Of a stretch of 64,000 bases of DNA, positions 41,939-52,961 are shown piece by piece; within the stretch, counting starts at the first letter, position 1, and every line of letters starts with the position of its first letter. The notes beneath the pieces are model-generated. The model did no database searches. It worked only from the letters and a program-made list of their open reading frames with translations, and was not told the origin of the DNA. Made by a program: the position numbers and the translations under genes. Origin of the DNA: Carposina sasakii (lineage: Eukaryota; Arthropoda; Insecta; Lepidoptera; Carposinidae). The stretch is taken from NCBI GenBank assembly GCA_014607495.2, contig CP053172.1, positions 4,478,888 to 4,542,887 on the forward strand, read 5' to 3'.

Positions 41939-42161
41939 CACACACTTCACAACACATTAATTTAGTCCCACATTAAGATCCATACAGTCTTGTGTCGTGG
42001 GTACTAAGCAACGGTATATACCTATAAATACATAGATAAGTATAGAAACATCCATGACTCGGAAACAAACATTAATATTCATCATATCAATGTTTGCACC
42101 TACCGGGATTCGAACCCAGGACCTATGGCTTCGCAGGCACTACCTACTACACCAATCGGCC
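41939..42161 (-). repeat. SINE-1 copy
   Basis: Preceded by a T run, with GGGATTCGAACCCAGGACCT and ACACCAATCGGCC. A few bases of the head are lost. Confidence 0.7.
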
Positions 42162-42192
42162 TTTTCTATGGTTTGTTGGGATTGAAGTTTCA

Positions 42193-42375
42193 ATAACATA
42201 CCAGTGGGTTGCAGAAAAAACAAAATGTCGAAATTATCCGGGATAAAAAGTAGCCTATGTGTTAAATGGGACCTGTCACAATATATTCCTGAAAACTGCA
42301 TCGAAATCGGTCCAGCCGTTTTTGAGATTAGCGTGCACAAACATCGATGCGTTACAATTTTATTATATATGTATA
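42193..42375 (+). repeat. R7 fragment with GATA-type simple repeat
   Basis: AAACAAAATGTCGAAATTATCC, GCATCGAAATCGGTCCAGCC, then TAGATAGA/GATATAGA repeats to about 42460. Confidence 0.55.
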
Positions 42376-42824
42376 GATAGATGTATAGATAGAAGATATA
42401 GATATAAATAGATAGATATGTAGATATGTATAGAAGAATATACATAGATAGATAGATGGCATATTTCTATAACACAGGTCGAGATAAACAAATATACAAA
42501 TATGTACGACTATGTACCCAAAACACGGGTAGCCAGAACTGCACGATCGCAAACGAAATCTAACAGCCACGTTTATCAGATGTGAAACAAAAAATCGGAT
42601 TTATTGATTCCCATCACACCTCATCTAAGCGTGACCCTGAACATTGTGGTCAACAACGAAGGTACGAACGGCCCACGCTAGCCGCAAAAGGCATTTTTCT
42701 ATACGCTTCTAATTTATTCAATTTAACGTCTTTTTGTTGGAGCTCGGGATATAGAAATCCCATCAAAACATTTCCATGTAAAACTTTGCCAATGGTCGCG
42801 TCGTCAAAACGTTATTAGATCTCA

Positions 42825-43042
42825 CTAGCGGGTGCTTACGACTTCGTCCGCGTGACGGAGTATTGCACACGTGCGAAGCCAGGGCGGGTCCATAAGTCCC
42901 TTGTAATACATATAAACCTCACTCTTGAATTACAAAACCGCATCAAAATCCGTTGCGCAGTTTTAAAGATCCAAGCATACTTACATAGCTCATGGGACAG
43001 AGAGACAGCGGGAAGCGACTTTATTTTATATATAATACATAT
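42825..43042 (+). repeat. R7-related repeat
   Basis: CTAGCGGGTGCTTACGACTT, CGTCCGCGTGACGGAGT and AACCGCATCAAAATCCGTTG, ending in TATATATAATACATATG. Confidence 0.5.
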
Positions 43043-43500
43043 GTAGTGAAGTGATGATGATGTAGAGCCAAGCTTCTGACTCCACACGGCCTAACTCTAC
43101 AAAGGTAAATGTGAGTTTTGATTTCGAACTCGTTTGCGTTAACGTTAACGTAACGTTTGTGTAACGAGGAAGCCATAAACGTCTAACTATAATGGGTATA
43201 ATAATTATGTTCGTTAATTGAGTTATATTCTCGCTCTTTATGTGGTAACTGGCATACTCGCGACATGGGGCACTGGGCAATGCTTCTATAGAATAGAAAG
43301 TAAGTAGTATTAATAAGTACTTAGATATAAGTGGTGGGGGACAAGGGTCACGCATAAACCACCCAGGGATTATGTGACCCTTCATTAAAATTGTAAAAAA
43401 AACCTATATTATATAATAAAAAAAAAAAAAAACCACATTATGTCGTAATGACGTGAAGTAATAAGAGTCTGCGATAATCACCAGGGATTTGGTATCTTAT

Positions 43501-43612
43501 GGTAAGCACGAACCTTTTTACGCGGCGTAACGCTAGCGACTCGCAGGCAAAATCTATGTGATTTGACAGTTGGACGATAGCGTTACGGACTATCGAGAGG
43601 TTCGTGCTTACC
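43501..43612. mobile_element. 112-bp MITE, copy 2
   Basis: Perfect outer ends GGTAAGCACGAACCT and AGGTTCGTGCTTACC. The interior CGGCGTAACGCTAGCGACTC pairs partly with GGACGATAGCGTTACGGACT. Same element as 15440-15551. Confidence 0.8.
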
Positions 43613-43992
43613 CCTTTAGAACAACGGCCCTACGTGATAGGTTGTAGTTTACGTAAACGTGATCGAGTTCGAAGTGAAAACTCGCACCAAGTCCTCAGAC
43701 CAGTCTCGAGTAAAATCAGTCGATCACGGCACTACCTACATAATACTGAACCATGTTTCCTGAAGATTTCAAGAAGTATTTCATTGATAGATAGTGATTT
43801 TAAGTTACACCAAGCGACGTTGCGATGCGTCGCGCGGCGCATCGTGAAAATAAAGTTCGCTCTGCGTCGCATCGCGTTTAAGTGAGAGCTGAGTGACCTG
43901 ACCCTTGTACAAAGTAACATTATTTCTCGATAGAGGTTCGTCACCGTCATATTTGCTCAGGAAGCCTTAAGTCACGTGACTTGACGAAGGTG

Positions 43993-44078
43993 CTGCTTTA
44001 GGTGGCAGTCTTGTGGCGTGCCCTGGGGGAGGCCTACGTCCAGCAGTGGACTGCAATAGGCTGATGATGATGATGTGT
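43993..44078 (+). repeat. RTE-like LINE 3' tail
   Basis: GGTGGCAGTCTTGTGGCGTG, GGGGGAGGCCTACGTCCAGC and GACTGCAATAGGCTGATG, ending in ATG triplets. Confidence 0.7.
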
Positions 44079-44290
44079 TGCAACAACAAATAACTAGGTT
44101 GGCTTGAGTAGTGAGCAACCACCCCTACGCAAAATGGGCACCTAGTTTTCGAGATGGGGAAACGAGCCTGTACATCACATCACTTACTGATGAGGGTGAC
44201 CTTCCAGGATCTTAATAGATTACACCTACACAGATATACATATATAGTAACAATATAGTAAACGGGTTCTCGAATGTACTCCGCGCCTCG

Positions 44291-44420
44291 GTTTCGAACC
44301 CAGGACCTATGGCGTCGCAGGCAGGGTCACTATGGGTGCGCCCACCAAGTGCTTGTTTTTGCAGTTATGAGTTATCACATCGGAGGGTGTAGGGCCCGGT
44401 GGTGGGCGCATCCATAGTGA
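44291..44420. repeat. SINE-1 fragment and inverted CACCACCGGGCCC module
   Basis: GGTTTCGAACCCAGGACCTA (SINE-1) to 44332, then TCACTATGGGTGCGCCCACC paired with GGTGGGCGCATCCATAGTGA, a foldback module related to 50164-50524 and 53808-53940. Confidence 0.5.
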
Positions 44421-44684
44421 AAGGCGTGCTTGTCTATGTCCGCAAATTCTGGCTACAACAATATACAACTGTGTGTATACATATGGACAGACAGATAGTA
44501 ATGTATGACATTGTCTCATTCCTTCTTTCAATCTAATCTCCATTGTTGATTATTTACTATAGTGATATCTCATATTTAGGTGATGTGTGATTATATTATT
44601 TATTTACACTAATTGTTAAGACTATTGTGATTATTTGTGATTGTTTTATATCTACTCTATTATGTTTGACCACTGACATTTATA

Positions 44685-45410
44685 ATAATAATAATAATAA
44701 TAAGCCCGCAGGGCAGCTTGTGGCGAGCTGTTGGGAGGTAACGTTCCCACGGACCTGAAGTACTCCCGGGGGAAGACCCTGTTCCTCATCTCCGGCGCCG
44801 GAGTGAAGTCTGACGAGGAACAGTTCCCCCACCTCTGCCTTGCCTTCGCCGGCCGGGCAGAGTGGAGTCGCGAGAGCTATGACAGCTCGAGGGTGGACGT
44901 CCCCGTCAGTAAGTGGCGAGTTGGCTTCGGTTTAAAGTCCAGGGGCACCCCTCCACCCTAGCCACTCACCAAATGTTGCCCCCTTTGTCGCTCCGTGCGT
45001 GCGGCCGTTTCAGGGGGCCCATGAAATGAGTTGGTGAGTCACCGCCTGCCACCAAACAATTATGAGACTTGGTTGTAATGGCAGGCGTCCGTTAGTCTCC
45101 TTCAATAGACCAGTTACCCCAACCCCACCCAACATTCAGCCCCATAGCCCATGACGTTTGTTTCCATCGCATGACATAGATCTGCACTCCAATAGTCTTG
45201 CACATGGCGGGGACCATCGCCGGATGTATCATATTGTGCGGTCAGCGATGGTATCCGTCATGTGTATCCCACACCATATTAAAGTTCTCTAAAAAGGGCC
45301 TCTACATCTTGGCCACGGCCCGATGCACGCCTCTCAAAGGACCGGGACTCTGTAGTCCCGAGAATTTAAACAGAGATATAATAATAATAATAAAGCCTTT
45401 TTATTTCCAA
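44685..45410 (+). repeat. GC-rich non-LTR element 3' region (family uncertain)
   Basis: Bounded by TAA triplets at both ends (about 44680-44705 and 45377-45390). GC-rich with GAGAATTTAAACAGAGATAT before the tail and GCCTTTTTATTTCC after it. A 76-codon ORF at 44731 has no recognised domain. It looks like the 3' UTR of a LINE retroposed with its triplet tail. Confidence 0.45.
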
Positions 45411-45576
45411 ATTAAAATACATAAATTATCATAATAAAATTTATAAAATGTCATATCTAATGGAGAACCCATTTGTGGGCAAAGGCCTCCTCCAATGCGT
45501 GCCACTCGGCTCTATCTCTTGCCAACCTAGTCCAAGTCTATGGAATAGGAGTAGGTAAATATTAAAATCAAATCAT

Positions 45577-45720
45577 TTAACACATATGCTGCCAGTAGAT
45601 TTTCTAAGGATGCTGACATCAGGTCAACAGTTAGTGCCATGACGCAAATAAGCATCAGCGGCATCTCTAAAAAGCCCCAAAGACGCAAATATGTAGTCGC
45701 CGGCACTGAATGTGTTAAAC
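45577..45720. mobile_element. MITE with TTAACACAT ends
   Basis: TTTAACACATATGCTGCC at the left and GGCACTGAATGTGTTAAA at the right. The interior GACGCAAATAAGCATCAGCG matches the segment nested at 20285-20420. TTAA at the ends suggests a piggyBac-like target, unproven. Confidence 0.55.
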
Positions 45721-45854
45721 TTTTACATTATATTCTTTGCCTGACATAGATACAGCTGTGTTCCTAGAGGAGATCCCACAGCAATGTTTAGCGCAGAGGG
45801 GACAGATGTAAAAGATCGGGGACTAATTGCAGACTTAACCGACTGCCAGAGTAC

Positions 45855-45920
45855 ATTAGTTGACTCTTACGACATGCACGGAAGGAGATGCAGCTGATGT
45901 ATTCTAGTAAATCCCCGCAT
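45855..45920 (-). repeat. R8 fragment
   Basis: GACTCTTACGACATGCACGG and GCAGCTGATGTATTCTAGTA. Confidence 0.5.
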
Positions 45921-47091
45921 CTGTTTCTACTTATTGCAGAGGAATCTCTCATCATAAATGTCTAACATGGCTAGCTACTTATTACATAAAAGAGTACTTA
46001 AGATCTTAACTCGTTGGTGTAAGTATATTCTTTGCGCTAGGTAATAGAGTTCCATTCCCTACTCTACCTATATATAGCTAGTAATTTTTTAAAGTAATTA
46101 GCTGCATATCTTTGCTCTTGGCAGAAATTTTGCCATAATACATACAATAGTTATGCCCAATTAGTTTTTTCCAGAAAAACCTCAAACTTGCGTACCACGA
46201 ACGTAGAGAATGCAAGAATTTCGCTAATGAATGATACAGGCAAGTCACTTTGGCGGCATACTTTTACGAGCTAAAATGATACTCACCAAATCTTACTTAT
46301 TCTGATCTGCGGCTTATTAAGTTGGAGTTTCTAAGCACAAATTACACGGATGTTTATTAAAAAGCTACTTATTTACTTAATTATTATGAACTAACCTCAT
46401 TTCGGACCTGTGGCGTTGGCTCAGCCCGATTTCTTTCAACTTGTAACTTAAGCACTAAGTTACCATGCAAATACGCATATAACACAAAACACTATAGTCT
46501 AAGTAAGATTCACAGTTATCAGTTCAATTTCACAGTGCTATTATTTCCTGAAATTCATATGTATAGTATAGCAAAAGTTTATTCGACAAAACTTAACTTT
46601 CGTAAACTTAGAAGTCGCTCAAACAACAAGTATTTTTTTGACGTAAACTTTTAGGGCGTGCACACATCACATTGTTGTTTGACAGCCGTCCGCGCGTCCG
46701 ACCGTACACGCTGTCCGGTACATTTATCTGGTCGCTCTGGCGAGTAATTGTTATTTGTGTTCTGTGGCTCTGGCAGCGGCGATAGTCATAATTCAAATGA
46801 TTATGTGTAAGTTTTTTTCAATTATCTATCTACCTAATAAATCTATATGTAAATCAAAGAATAGTAGTTAATATCATCACAGATATGATACTATAGTAAT
46901 ATCATTTAGATGTTTGTAACTACAATGATTAATAACGTACATACATACGTAAACTTACACCTATATCTAATAGAGAGTACAGATCTCCATCTAGTATATT
47001 CCAAACATAACTCTCTCGCATCATCCACATTCATTACATTATTCATACGTGTTCATCGGGTTCTTGACTAAACATTTATTTAACCCATTAT
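45921..47091. other. intergenic, nothing recognised
   Basis: No gene found. A CpG-containing patch at 46670-46790 (GCCGTCCGCGCGTCCGACCG) stands out from AT-rich surroundings but shows no coding or splice signals. Confidence 0.35.
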
Positions 47092-47199
47092 ATGTGATTC
47101 ATGCTCTATTTCACCAAATAGTTCCTATGAATGATTGCACTGAGTAGTCTGTAATTGCTTAACCCTTATAGAACTAATCCACTTAACGCATTCACTGCC
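47092..47199 (+). repeat. 108-bp direct repeat, left copy
   Basis: Starts ATGTGATTCATG and ends GCATTCACTGCC. Repeated at 47458-47565 with about five mismatches. Interpreted as a long target-site duplication around the LINE tail between the copies. Confidence 0.8.
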
Positions 47200-47457
47200 A
47201 CGTGGTGCCGGCAGAGTAGAGTTTGTACCACCCCTGCCTGCCCGTGGGCATCGTATGAGGCGATTAAGGCTTTCCGGGAGGTGGGCAGCAGCGCCTCCTG
47301 TACTGACAACATAGTCCGAAAATCACACTGCGGTCACCAACCCACCTGCCCAGCGTGGTGACTATGGGCAAAACCCCCCTGTGGCCTTGTGGCGTGCCCT
47401 GGGGGAGGCCTACGTCCAGCAGTGGATTGCAATAGGCTGAAGAAGAAGAAGAAGAAG
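47200..47457 (+). mobile_element. RTE-like LINE 3' fragment inserted with long duplication
   Basis: Runs from GTGGTGCCGGCAGAGTAGAG through GAGGTGGGCAGCAGCGCCTC and GGGGGAGGCCTACGTCCAGC to AATAGGCTGA and an AAG-triplet tail. 258 bp, no RT domain. Confidence 0.75.
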
Positions 47458-47565
47458 ATGTGATTCATGTTCTTTTTCACCAAATAGTTCCTATGAATTA
47501 TTGCACTGAGTAGTCTGTAATTGCTTAAACCTAATAGAACTAATCCACTTAACGCATTCACTGCC
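47458..47565 (+). repeat. 108-bp direct repeat, right copy
   Basis: Right partner of 47092-47199. Its end runs on into TTAACGCATTCACTGCCGAC, a MITE closing at about 47645 with GCAGTGAATGCGTGAA. The insertion therefore hit an older MITE. Confidence 0.8.
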
Positions 47566-47840
47566 GACAGATTTCTATTACGGACATCAGTTCAACACCG
47601 AGTGTGAGGACGGACGTAAATACGAGTCGGCGCAGTGAATGCGTGAAAATTGTTTAGTTAAAAAAAAGTCAGCATTATTCTGGGATTTAAAAAGATTTCG
47701 GTCAAGTATTAGTTTAATATTATATTAATATTAATAATAGTTTTTATTTCACTCCCACCGTACCGTACCAATGACCGAGACAATTTATAACTTAGGCCTA
47801 ATAAATGTGGGCAATATAGAGTACTCTTATGAATTAATAA

Positions 47841-48077
47841 TAATACATAAATAATATTCACACACTACACAACACATTAACCTAGTCCCACACTAAGATT
47901 CTTAAGGTCTTGTGTCTTGGGTACCTACTAAGTAACGGTATATAAATAGAAACACTCGAAAGACTCGGAAATAAACATCAATATTCATCATATCAATGTT
48001 TGCACCTACCGGGATTCGAACCCAGGACCTATGGCGTCGTAGGCAGGGTCACTACCTACTGGACCAATCGGCTGTCA
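47841..48077 (-). repeat. SINE-1 copy
   Basis: GGGATTCGAACCCAGGACCT and GGACCAATCGGCTGTCA at the head, ACACTACACAACACATTAAC at the tail. Confidence 0.75.
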
Positions 48078-48875
48078 TAATATTGAATGAACCTAGGTAT
48101 CTAACGAATTGCATCTACATAATTTTTTGCTTACTAAGTTAGGCAGGTACGAAACCGATATGCTTCTATCGTCAAGAATATGAGGCTAAAGGTAAAATAT
48201 AGGTAGAAGTCTATGAAATTTTATTTAAGTCCGTGGGCACTATCTAAAATTCGAGGACAAATTCATAGAAGCCGTTGCCGCTACACTATATACACGGTAG
48301 CAATCCGTATATCCGTAATAACGGTATGCCCATCTGTATTAGCCCTAAATTAAATAATTGCCTATATACACACAGATGACGGGGACATACCTGTACAAAA
48401 TTGTATTAACAGAATGAGATGCAACTCTCTATATGAGTGAAACAACAAGATGATTATACATTTTCAAGGTCATATTAGTAGGTAAGTACCTTCAAATTTA
48501 ATTTTAGTATTAACAACCATATTACAAAATAATGATGAACATACTATTTATTTTTGTAGTGTTTTTAATCATTTATTTATGGCATAATTGACTCATTTAT
48601 TCTGACTAGAAATCACTGTTTTCATTGATAATTTATGTTTAACACATGTTTTTTTTTTACTTTTCGGGCTGCTGGTTAAGATAAAATGTTATAATATTAA
48701 TAAATTTAAACGCAGCCCTAAATGTCGGCATATCAGCTGGTCTGACAAACTGTCACTGTCATTTCATAACTTTTAGGTTATGTTTAGTAATACCTATGTG
48801 TTCTTTCAACTCTGTTTCCTAATGATAGTATTTATTTCGTTTTAAATAATTGCTAATTGATACTGTGTAACAACT
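48078..48875 (+). other. 5' flank and probable 5' UTR of eIF2B beta gene
   Basis: AT-rich. The unique-looking stretch from about 48720 (GGCATATCAGCTGGTCTGAC) to the ATG at 48876 probably includes the transcription start and 5' UTR. No clear TATA box was identified. Confidence 0.4.
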
Positions 48876-48961
48876 ATGTCACCCTTGGAAAGTGCTTCTA
48901 AAGCACTTGATCAGAAATATGTTGAAATGTTGGCACAATTCGTCGCTGATATTAGAAATGG
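48876..48961 (+). CDS. eIF2Bbeta: eIF2B subunit beta, exon 1
   Basis: ATG at 48876 opens MSPLESASKALDQKYVEMLA, the helical N-terminus before the Rossmann-like domain. Donor AATGG|GTTAGT, phase 2. eIF2B is the exchange factor that reloads eIF2 with GTP. Beta belongs with alpha and delta to the regulatory subcomplex that senses phosphorylated eIF2. The start is the first ATG of the frame and lies close to the expected family length. Confidence 0.85.
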
Positions 48962-49194
48962 GTTAGTTGTTGACTACTTTATAAGTACTTTGTGACCTGT
49001 TTTTTAAACAAATTATTAATTAACTAATGACTAAACTTACTTTCATCGATATAAACATACCTGCCCTTTTTACAACTTACATATACAACCAGTTTTTATA
49101 ATTTTACCCTACCTTATCTTATTTCTTGGATTGCTGGAAGTCAGAATTTCATGTGCACAATATCTTCTAAACTATAAATAAAGAATGAATGGAG

Positions 49195-49330
49195 ATCATA
49201 TATCAAGCATAGCATTGGATTTTGGTGGGGCAGTCCCCATAGATAGCAAAAACAGGAGATTAAGCCAGGTGCTATGCCTTGGGGGAGACCTAATGTCCAG
49301 CATTAGACTGATATATATGTGATGAAGTAG
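49195..49330 (+). repeat. decayed RTE-like LINE 3' tail
   Basis: GGCAGTCCCCATAGATAGCA, CTTGGGGGAGACCTAATGTC and AGCATTAGACTGAT. Heavily mutated. Confidence 0.45.
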
Positions 49331-49519
49331 TTGTTATTGCAGAATTTATTTATTATTGCACCAATATAGATAATACAATATTTGAGATAACCTTCCAATG
49401 TTACCGTGTAGGAATCCACTGCGAAGTCCAAAAATACAAACATACATATATGTAAACAATATAAATAATATTATTAAGTTATATCTATATACCTAACTAA
49501 AAACAAAATCCCACTACAA

Positions 49520-49880
49520 AAAGCTAGAAATTTGTCAAAACGCTATGGATCGAAGTATGATAGGAAAGCGACTATCTGATAAAGTTAGAAATATAGATAT
49601 AAAGAAATGTACTAAAACAAAAGATATTACTACAACAATTAAGAGGTTAAAGTGGAAATGGGCAAGTCACACAGTCAGAGGGAGAGAAAAGTGGTCTAAA
49701 GCAATAATGTACTGGTTTACCGGAGACAAAAAGAGGAAACGTGGCAGGCCAATAAGAAGATGGGATGATGAAATTAAAAGTGTGGCAGGAGGTTGCTGGA
49801 CTACAATAGCAAAGGATAGGGATAAATGGAAAGAGTTAGGGGAGGCCTTTGCCTACAAAAGGAATACAGACAGAAAATAG
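49520..49880 (+). pseudogene. LINE reverse transcriptase C-terminus (second RTE-like family)
   Basis: The frame from 49545 encodes TTTIKRLKWKWASHTVRGRE, RKRGRPIRRWDDEIKSVAGG and DRDKWKELGEAFAYK. This is the C-terminal end of a LINE reverse transcriptase related to but distinct from 9272-9640. The fragment is open for 111 codons and lacks catalytic domains. It lies in intron 1 of the eIF2B beta gene. Confidence 0.75.
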
Positions 49881-50040
49881 ATAATTATATTAGTTAAGAG
49901 CAAAAATGTATTTACAAAACGTTTGTCAGAAATAAAGGCTGTTTTATTTTATTTTTATTTATATATAACTAACTACTTACAACAATACACTTTGCTACTG
50001 TAATTTTTTTTTATTAATATGTTACTATGACTTGTTACAG

Positions 50041-50130
50041 AAAAATCAAAGGCTCCTTGAAGGTGGCATCAGAAACTGTCTCACTTATGGAGAAAATCAT
50101 AAATCATTCCCAAAACGCCACATCTGCTTA
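50041..50130 (+). CDS. eIF2Bbeta: eIF2B subunit beta, exon 2
   Basis: Acceptor CTTGTTACAG, donor TTA|GTAAGT. Joined to exon 1 it reads KIKGSLKVASETVSLMEKII then NHSQNATSA, helical N-terminal region. It leaves TA of a Tyr codon (phase 2). The overlapping 73-codon ORF in another frame is not the coding frame. Confidence 0.8.
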
Positions 50131-50163
50131 GTAAGTATAATAATAATAATAAACCTTTTATTT

Positions 50164-50524
50164 CTATTGAGGGATCGCCCGCCACCGGGCCCTATACCCT
50201 CCGCTGACCCTCGGATCTGCCTACTCATGATCACGAACACAAGACAAAACTAAAACCAATGTCAATGTTGTTATTTAGTTGGTTCGGTAGATAGAACTAA
50301 CATGGAAAACGAATCCTGATGATGCCACAGGTGTTGGCGAAACATATGTCGATTAAAATTTAAATTGGTTTTCGGATTAGCAGCTATGTATTTATGGTTG
50401 CATGCTAGGTGCTTGGATCTGGCTTCTCGTTGCGACTGTAGTGTCTTGTGTTCGTGATCGTGAGTAGGCAGATCCGAGGGTCAGCGGAGGGTATAGGGCC
50501 CGGTGGTGGGCGATCCCTCAATAG
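50164..50524. mobile_element. foldback element with CACCACCGGGCCC arms
   Basis: CTATTGAGGGATCGCCCGCC at the left and its complement ending CCCTCAATAG at the right. The arms of about 85 bp include GACCCTCGGATCTGCCTACT and TGATCACGAACACAAGAC. The middle has GATGATGCCACAGGTGTTGG and GCGAAACATATG. Related pieces are at 44333 and 53808. Confidence 0.7.
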
Positions 50525-50589
50525 AGATTTGAACTTCCGAATAGTGACGCCTGATACAATTCAAACCTTTTATTTCCTCAATAAAATAT

Positions 50590-50935
50590 TGCATTTTTAC
50601 ATCTTTAACTTATATATATATATATTTTTAAGGACCTCTATAGAGTAAAGGCCTCCTCCATCATCTTCCATAGTGTTCTGTTCTTTGCTTTCAATCAGTC
50701 CAATTTTTCCCAGCCACCTTTACAATTTCGTCAAGCCATCTCTCTGCCAGTCTACCAATCTTTCTTTTTCCCATAGGTCCATTCCATAGGGTTATCTTTT
50801 TGGCCCACCTTTCCTCGTTCATGCGTATGACGTGACCGGCTCATCTCCATTTCAGCCTTTTTGAGTGTTTTAGGGCATCAATTAATTTTGTTGCTCTCCT
50901 TATGTCTGTATTTCTCCTTCTATGATGCTTAGTAA
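50590..50935 (-). repeat. possible LINE RT 3' remnant
   Basis: TA dinucleotides, then AAGGCCTCCTCCATCATCTT, CAAGCCATCTCTCTGCCAGT and CATGCGTATGACGTGACCGG. On the minus strand this resembles a degraded reverse-transcriptase end (SRSRHTHERGKVGQK-like words). No intact frame. Confidence 0.4.
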
Positions 50936-51231
50936 GTAAATAAAATGAATCCTTTACCTAAGGGCTGATAAACATACTTTAAATAAAGTACAGAATATGT
51001 AAATTATATTAAACTAGCGGCCGCCCACGGCTTATCCCGCGTCAAAGTGCATTACTCCCGTGCAAAGCCGGGGCGGGTCCCTAGTTATACATTATAAACA
51101 TTTTTGTGATTAGTTATTATATTCCTTTATATTTAAATTCGAGTCTCTAAGCATTTACTATCAAAATACTCAAGGGTTGAGAACCAAGACCAACACATTT
51201 TATCGAAACCTTTGCTGTTTTACTTTGTTGT

Positions 51232-51456
51232 TTGACGGCCGATTGGTCTAGTAGGTAGTGATCCTGCCTACGACGCCATAGGTCCTGGGTTCGAATCCCG
51301 GTAGGTGCAAACATTGATATGATGAATATCGATGTTTGTTTCCGAGTCATGGATGTTTCTATACTTATCTATGTATATATATACCGTTACTTAGTGCCCA
51401 CGACACAAGACCCTAGGAATCTTAGTGTGGGACTAGGTTAATGTGTTGTGTAGTGT
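51232..51456 (+). repeat. SINE-1 copy
   Basis: Plus orientation from TGACGGCCGATTGGTCTAGT and GGTTCGAATCCCGGTAGGTG to GACTAGGTTAATGTGTTGTG. It abuts the LINE endonuclease fragment with no gap. Confidence 0.75.
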
Positions 51457-51457
51457 T

Positions 51458-51792
51458 GTAATTCCGATATCATAGTCTTAACTGAGACTTGGCTCAATGA
51501 TAGAGTCTCCAGTCATGAATTGTTTGATGACAGATATGTAGTGTACAGAAGGGATAGGCAGTCAACGGGGTTTCATGCAGATTTGGAAGGTGGGGGAGTT
51601 CTGATAGCAGTTTCAAAAAAAATTGAGTCCGCTAGAGTATATGCGTGGGAGAGTGCGTGCGAAGACTTATGGGTAAAAATAAGTATATGTCTGTCAGGGA
51701 GAATAAGACGGCTAGCTATCAGTGCTGTCTACTTACCATCGCCCATTCGGCGCCAAATTTTGGAGTGTTATGTTAGAACTATTCTACTCTGA
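51458..51792 (+). pseudogene. LINE endonuclease domain fragment
   Basis: The frame around 51470-51790 contains DIIVLTETWLNDRVSSHELF, YVVYRRDRQSTGFHA and GGGVLIAVSKKI, typical of the apurinic-like endonuclease of jockey/CR1-type non-LTR retrotransposons (TETWL and GGGV motifs). It ends at a stop near 51790 and has no RT. Isolated dead fragment in eIF2B beta intron 2. Confidence 0.8.
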
Positions 51793-51847
51793 CACCACCA
51801 CACAGCCAGCACAAGTCTTACATTTAATTTAATTAAGTCATTACATG

Positions 51848-52155
51848 GTCGAATTCGTCATCCGAGTTGATTGACCGGCCCCCTTATTACCTAACTAGCA
51901 AAAGCAAAGCGATAACGAAAATGTACAAACGCCGCTGATTGTTTGTCAAATTCGTATTACGTAAAATAAATTTTAAAGGAACTTTCACATTTCAAGACGA
52001 ATATTGTACAATTTTCGCTATCTCATTGCTTTGGCTTTGCTATTGCAAATTAGGTAATCAGGGGGCCGGTAGCTCGGTTGGTGAGAGCACTGCACGGATG
52101 CGAGAGGTCGTGGGTTCGGGTCCCACTCGGGTGAAAAGTTTTTTCATTTCTTAAA
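51848..52155 (+). repeat. SINE-2 copy split by an R5 element
   Basis: GAATTCGTCATCCGAGTTGA up to 51874, interrupted, then TAGCTCGGTTGGTGAGAGCA and GGGTTCGGGTCCCACTCGGG from 52070. Confidence 0.8.
51879..52065. mobile_element. R5 element nested in SINE-2
   Basis: 187 bp from CCCCCTTATTACCTAACTAG to TAGGTAATCAGGGGG, flanked by CCGG on both sides (51875-51878 and 52066-52069). Removing one CCGG and the element gives a continuous SINE. Confidence 0.85.
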
Positions 52156-52158
52156 ATA

Positions 52159-52539
52159 TACAGGATGTTTTTTTGTGGCCACCTTTAACGAAGGGTACGT
52201 ATTCTATACATGAAATAAAGTAAGTTTATGCCAAAAAAAATGCTGGGAATTTTTTTTTTTTTTTTTAATTTTAAATTCCTTGATCGTGCGAAATTTATAG
52301 TGTCTAGTGTTTATGTTAGTTTTTTTATAGACAGATATTAATTAGTTTTCGTGAAAAAATCCTGCTACGTGCGTCTATGTGCATTTATGCAGAAAAACGC
52401 AGTCTATTTACTCAACTTTGGACCCTAATATTTTGGAAACCAGACACTTCCCAGGTATGCTTCCATGGAGAAAAATGATCGTGATAATGAGGAGATTCCG
52501 TAGTTTTCGGGAACGTTGACGACCAAAAATCATTCTGTA
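52159..52539 (+). repeat. MITE-B copy 6
   Basis: TACAGGATGTTTTTTTGTGG to AAAAATCATTCTGTA, with a long T run near 52250. Confidence 0.8.
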
Positions 52540-52544
52540 TTTAT

Positions 52545-52800
52545 AACTAGTGGACGCCCGCGACTCCGTCCACGTGGACTAAAGAAAAAAACAAAATGTC
52601 GAAATAATTCGGGATAAAAACATTTTCCCGGGAGTAAAAAGTATAAATCGGTTCAGCCGTTCCTGAGATAAGCGTGCACAAATGCACAGACAAACCGACA
52701 AACAGATGTTTATAAAGGTCTCCTATAATATATTTTCTCATATATCTTCCATGTACAGACAGCGACCCGTTACATTTTTATTATATGTATAGATAGATAT
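52545..52800 (+). repeat. R7 dispersed repeat
   Basis: ACTAGTGGACGCCCGCGACT, GTATAAATCGGTTCAGCCGT and GACAGCGACCCGTTACATTT, ending in TAGATAGA repeats. It is adjacent to MITE-B copy 6. Confidence 0.6.
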
Positions 52801-52828
52801 AGATAAGTCTTACACTGCCAATTCTCAG

Positions 52829-52961
52829 CTCCCTAGTAAGCCTGGTGAGTGAATGCGGCCACCGGCTCAGCCAGGCGCTGCCGCAGGAGCTGGTTGCAGC
52901 GAACATGGTGCGGCGGGTGCTGCGGGCGATACGTGATGAGTGCCGCCCGGGAGCCAATCAG
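52829..52961 (+). CDS. eIF2Bbeta: eIF2B subunit beta, exon 3
   Basis: Acceptor AATTCTCAG, donor CAG|GTACTG. It encodes SECGHRLSQALPQELVAANM and VRRVLRAIRDECRPGANQ. The N-M-V-R-R-V-L-x-x-I-R-x-E motif is the signature of the eIF2B beta N-terminal domain. A second AG (CCCTAG) five bases downstream would lead to an early stop, which fixes the acceptor at 52828. Phase 0 end. Confidence 0.95.

Noticed and set aside
49545..49880. Independent host gene of 111 codons
   Set aside because: The sequence is the C-terminus of a LINE reverse transcriptase lacking its catalytic domains.
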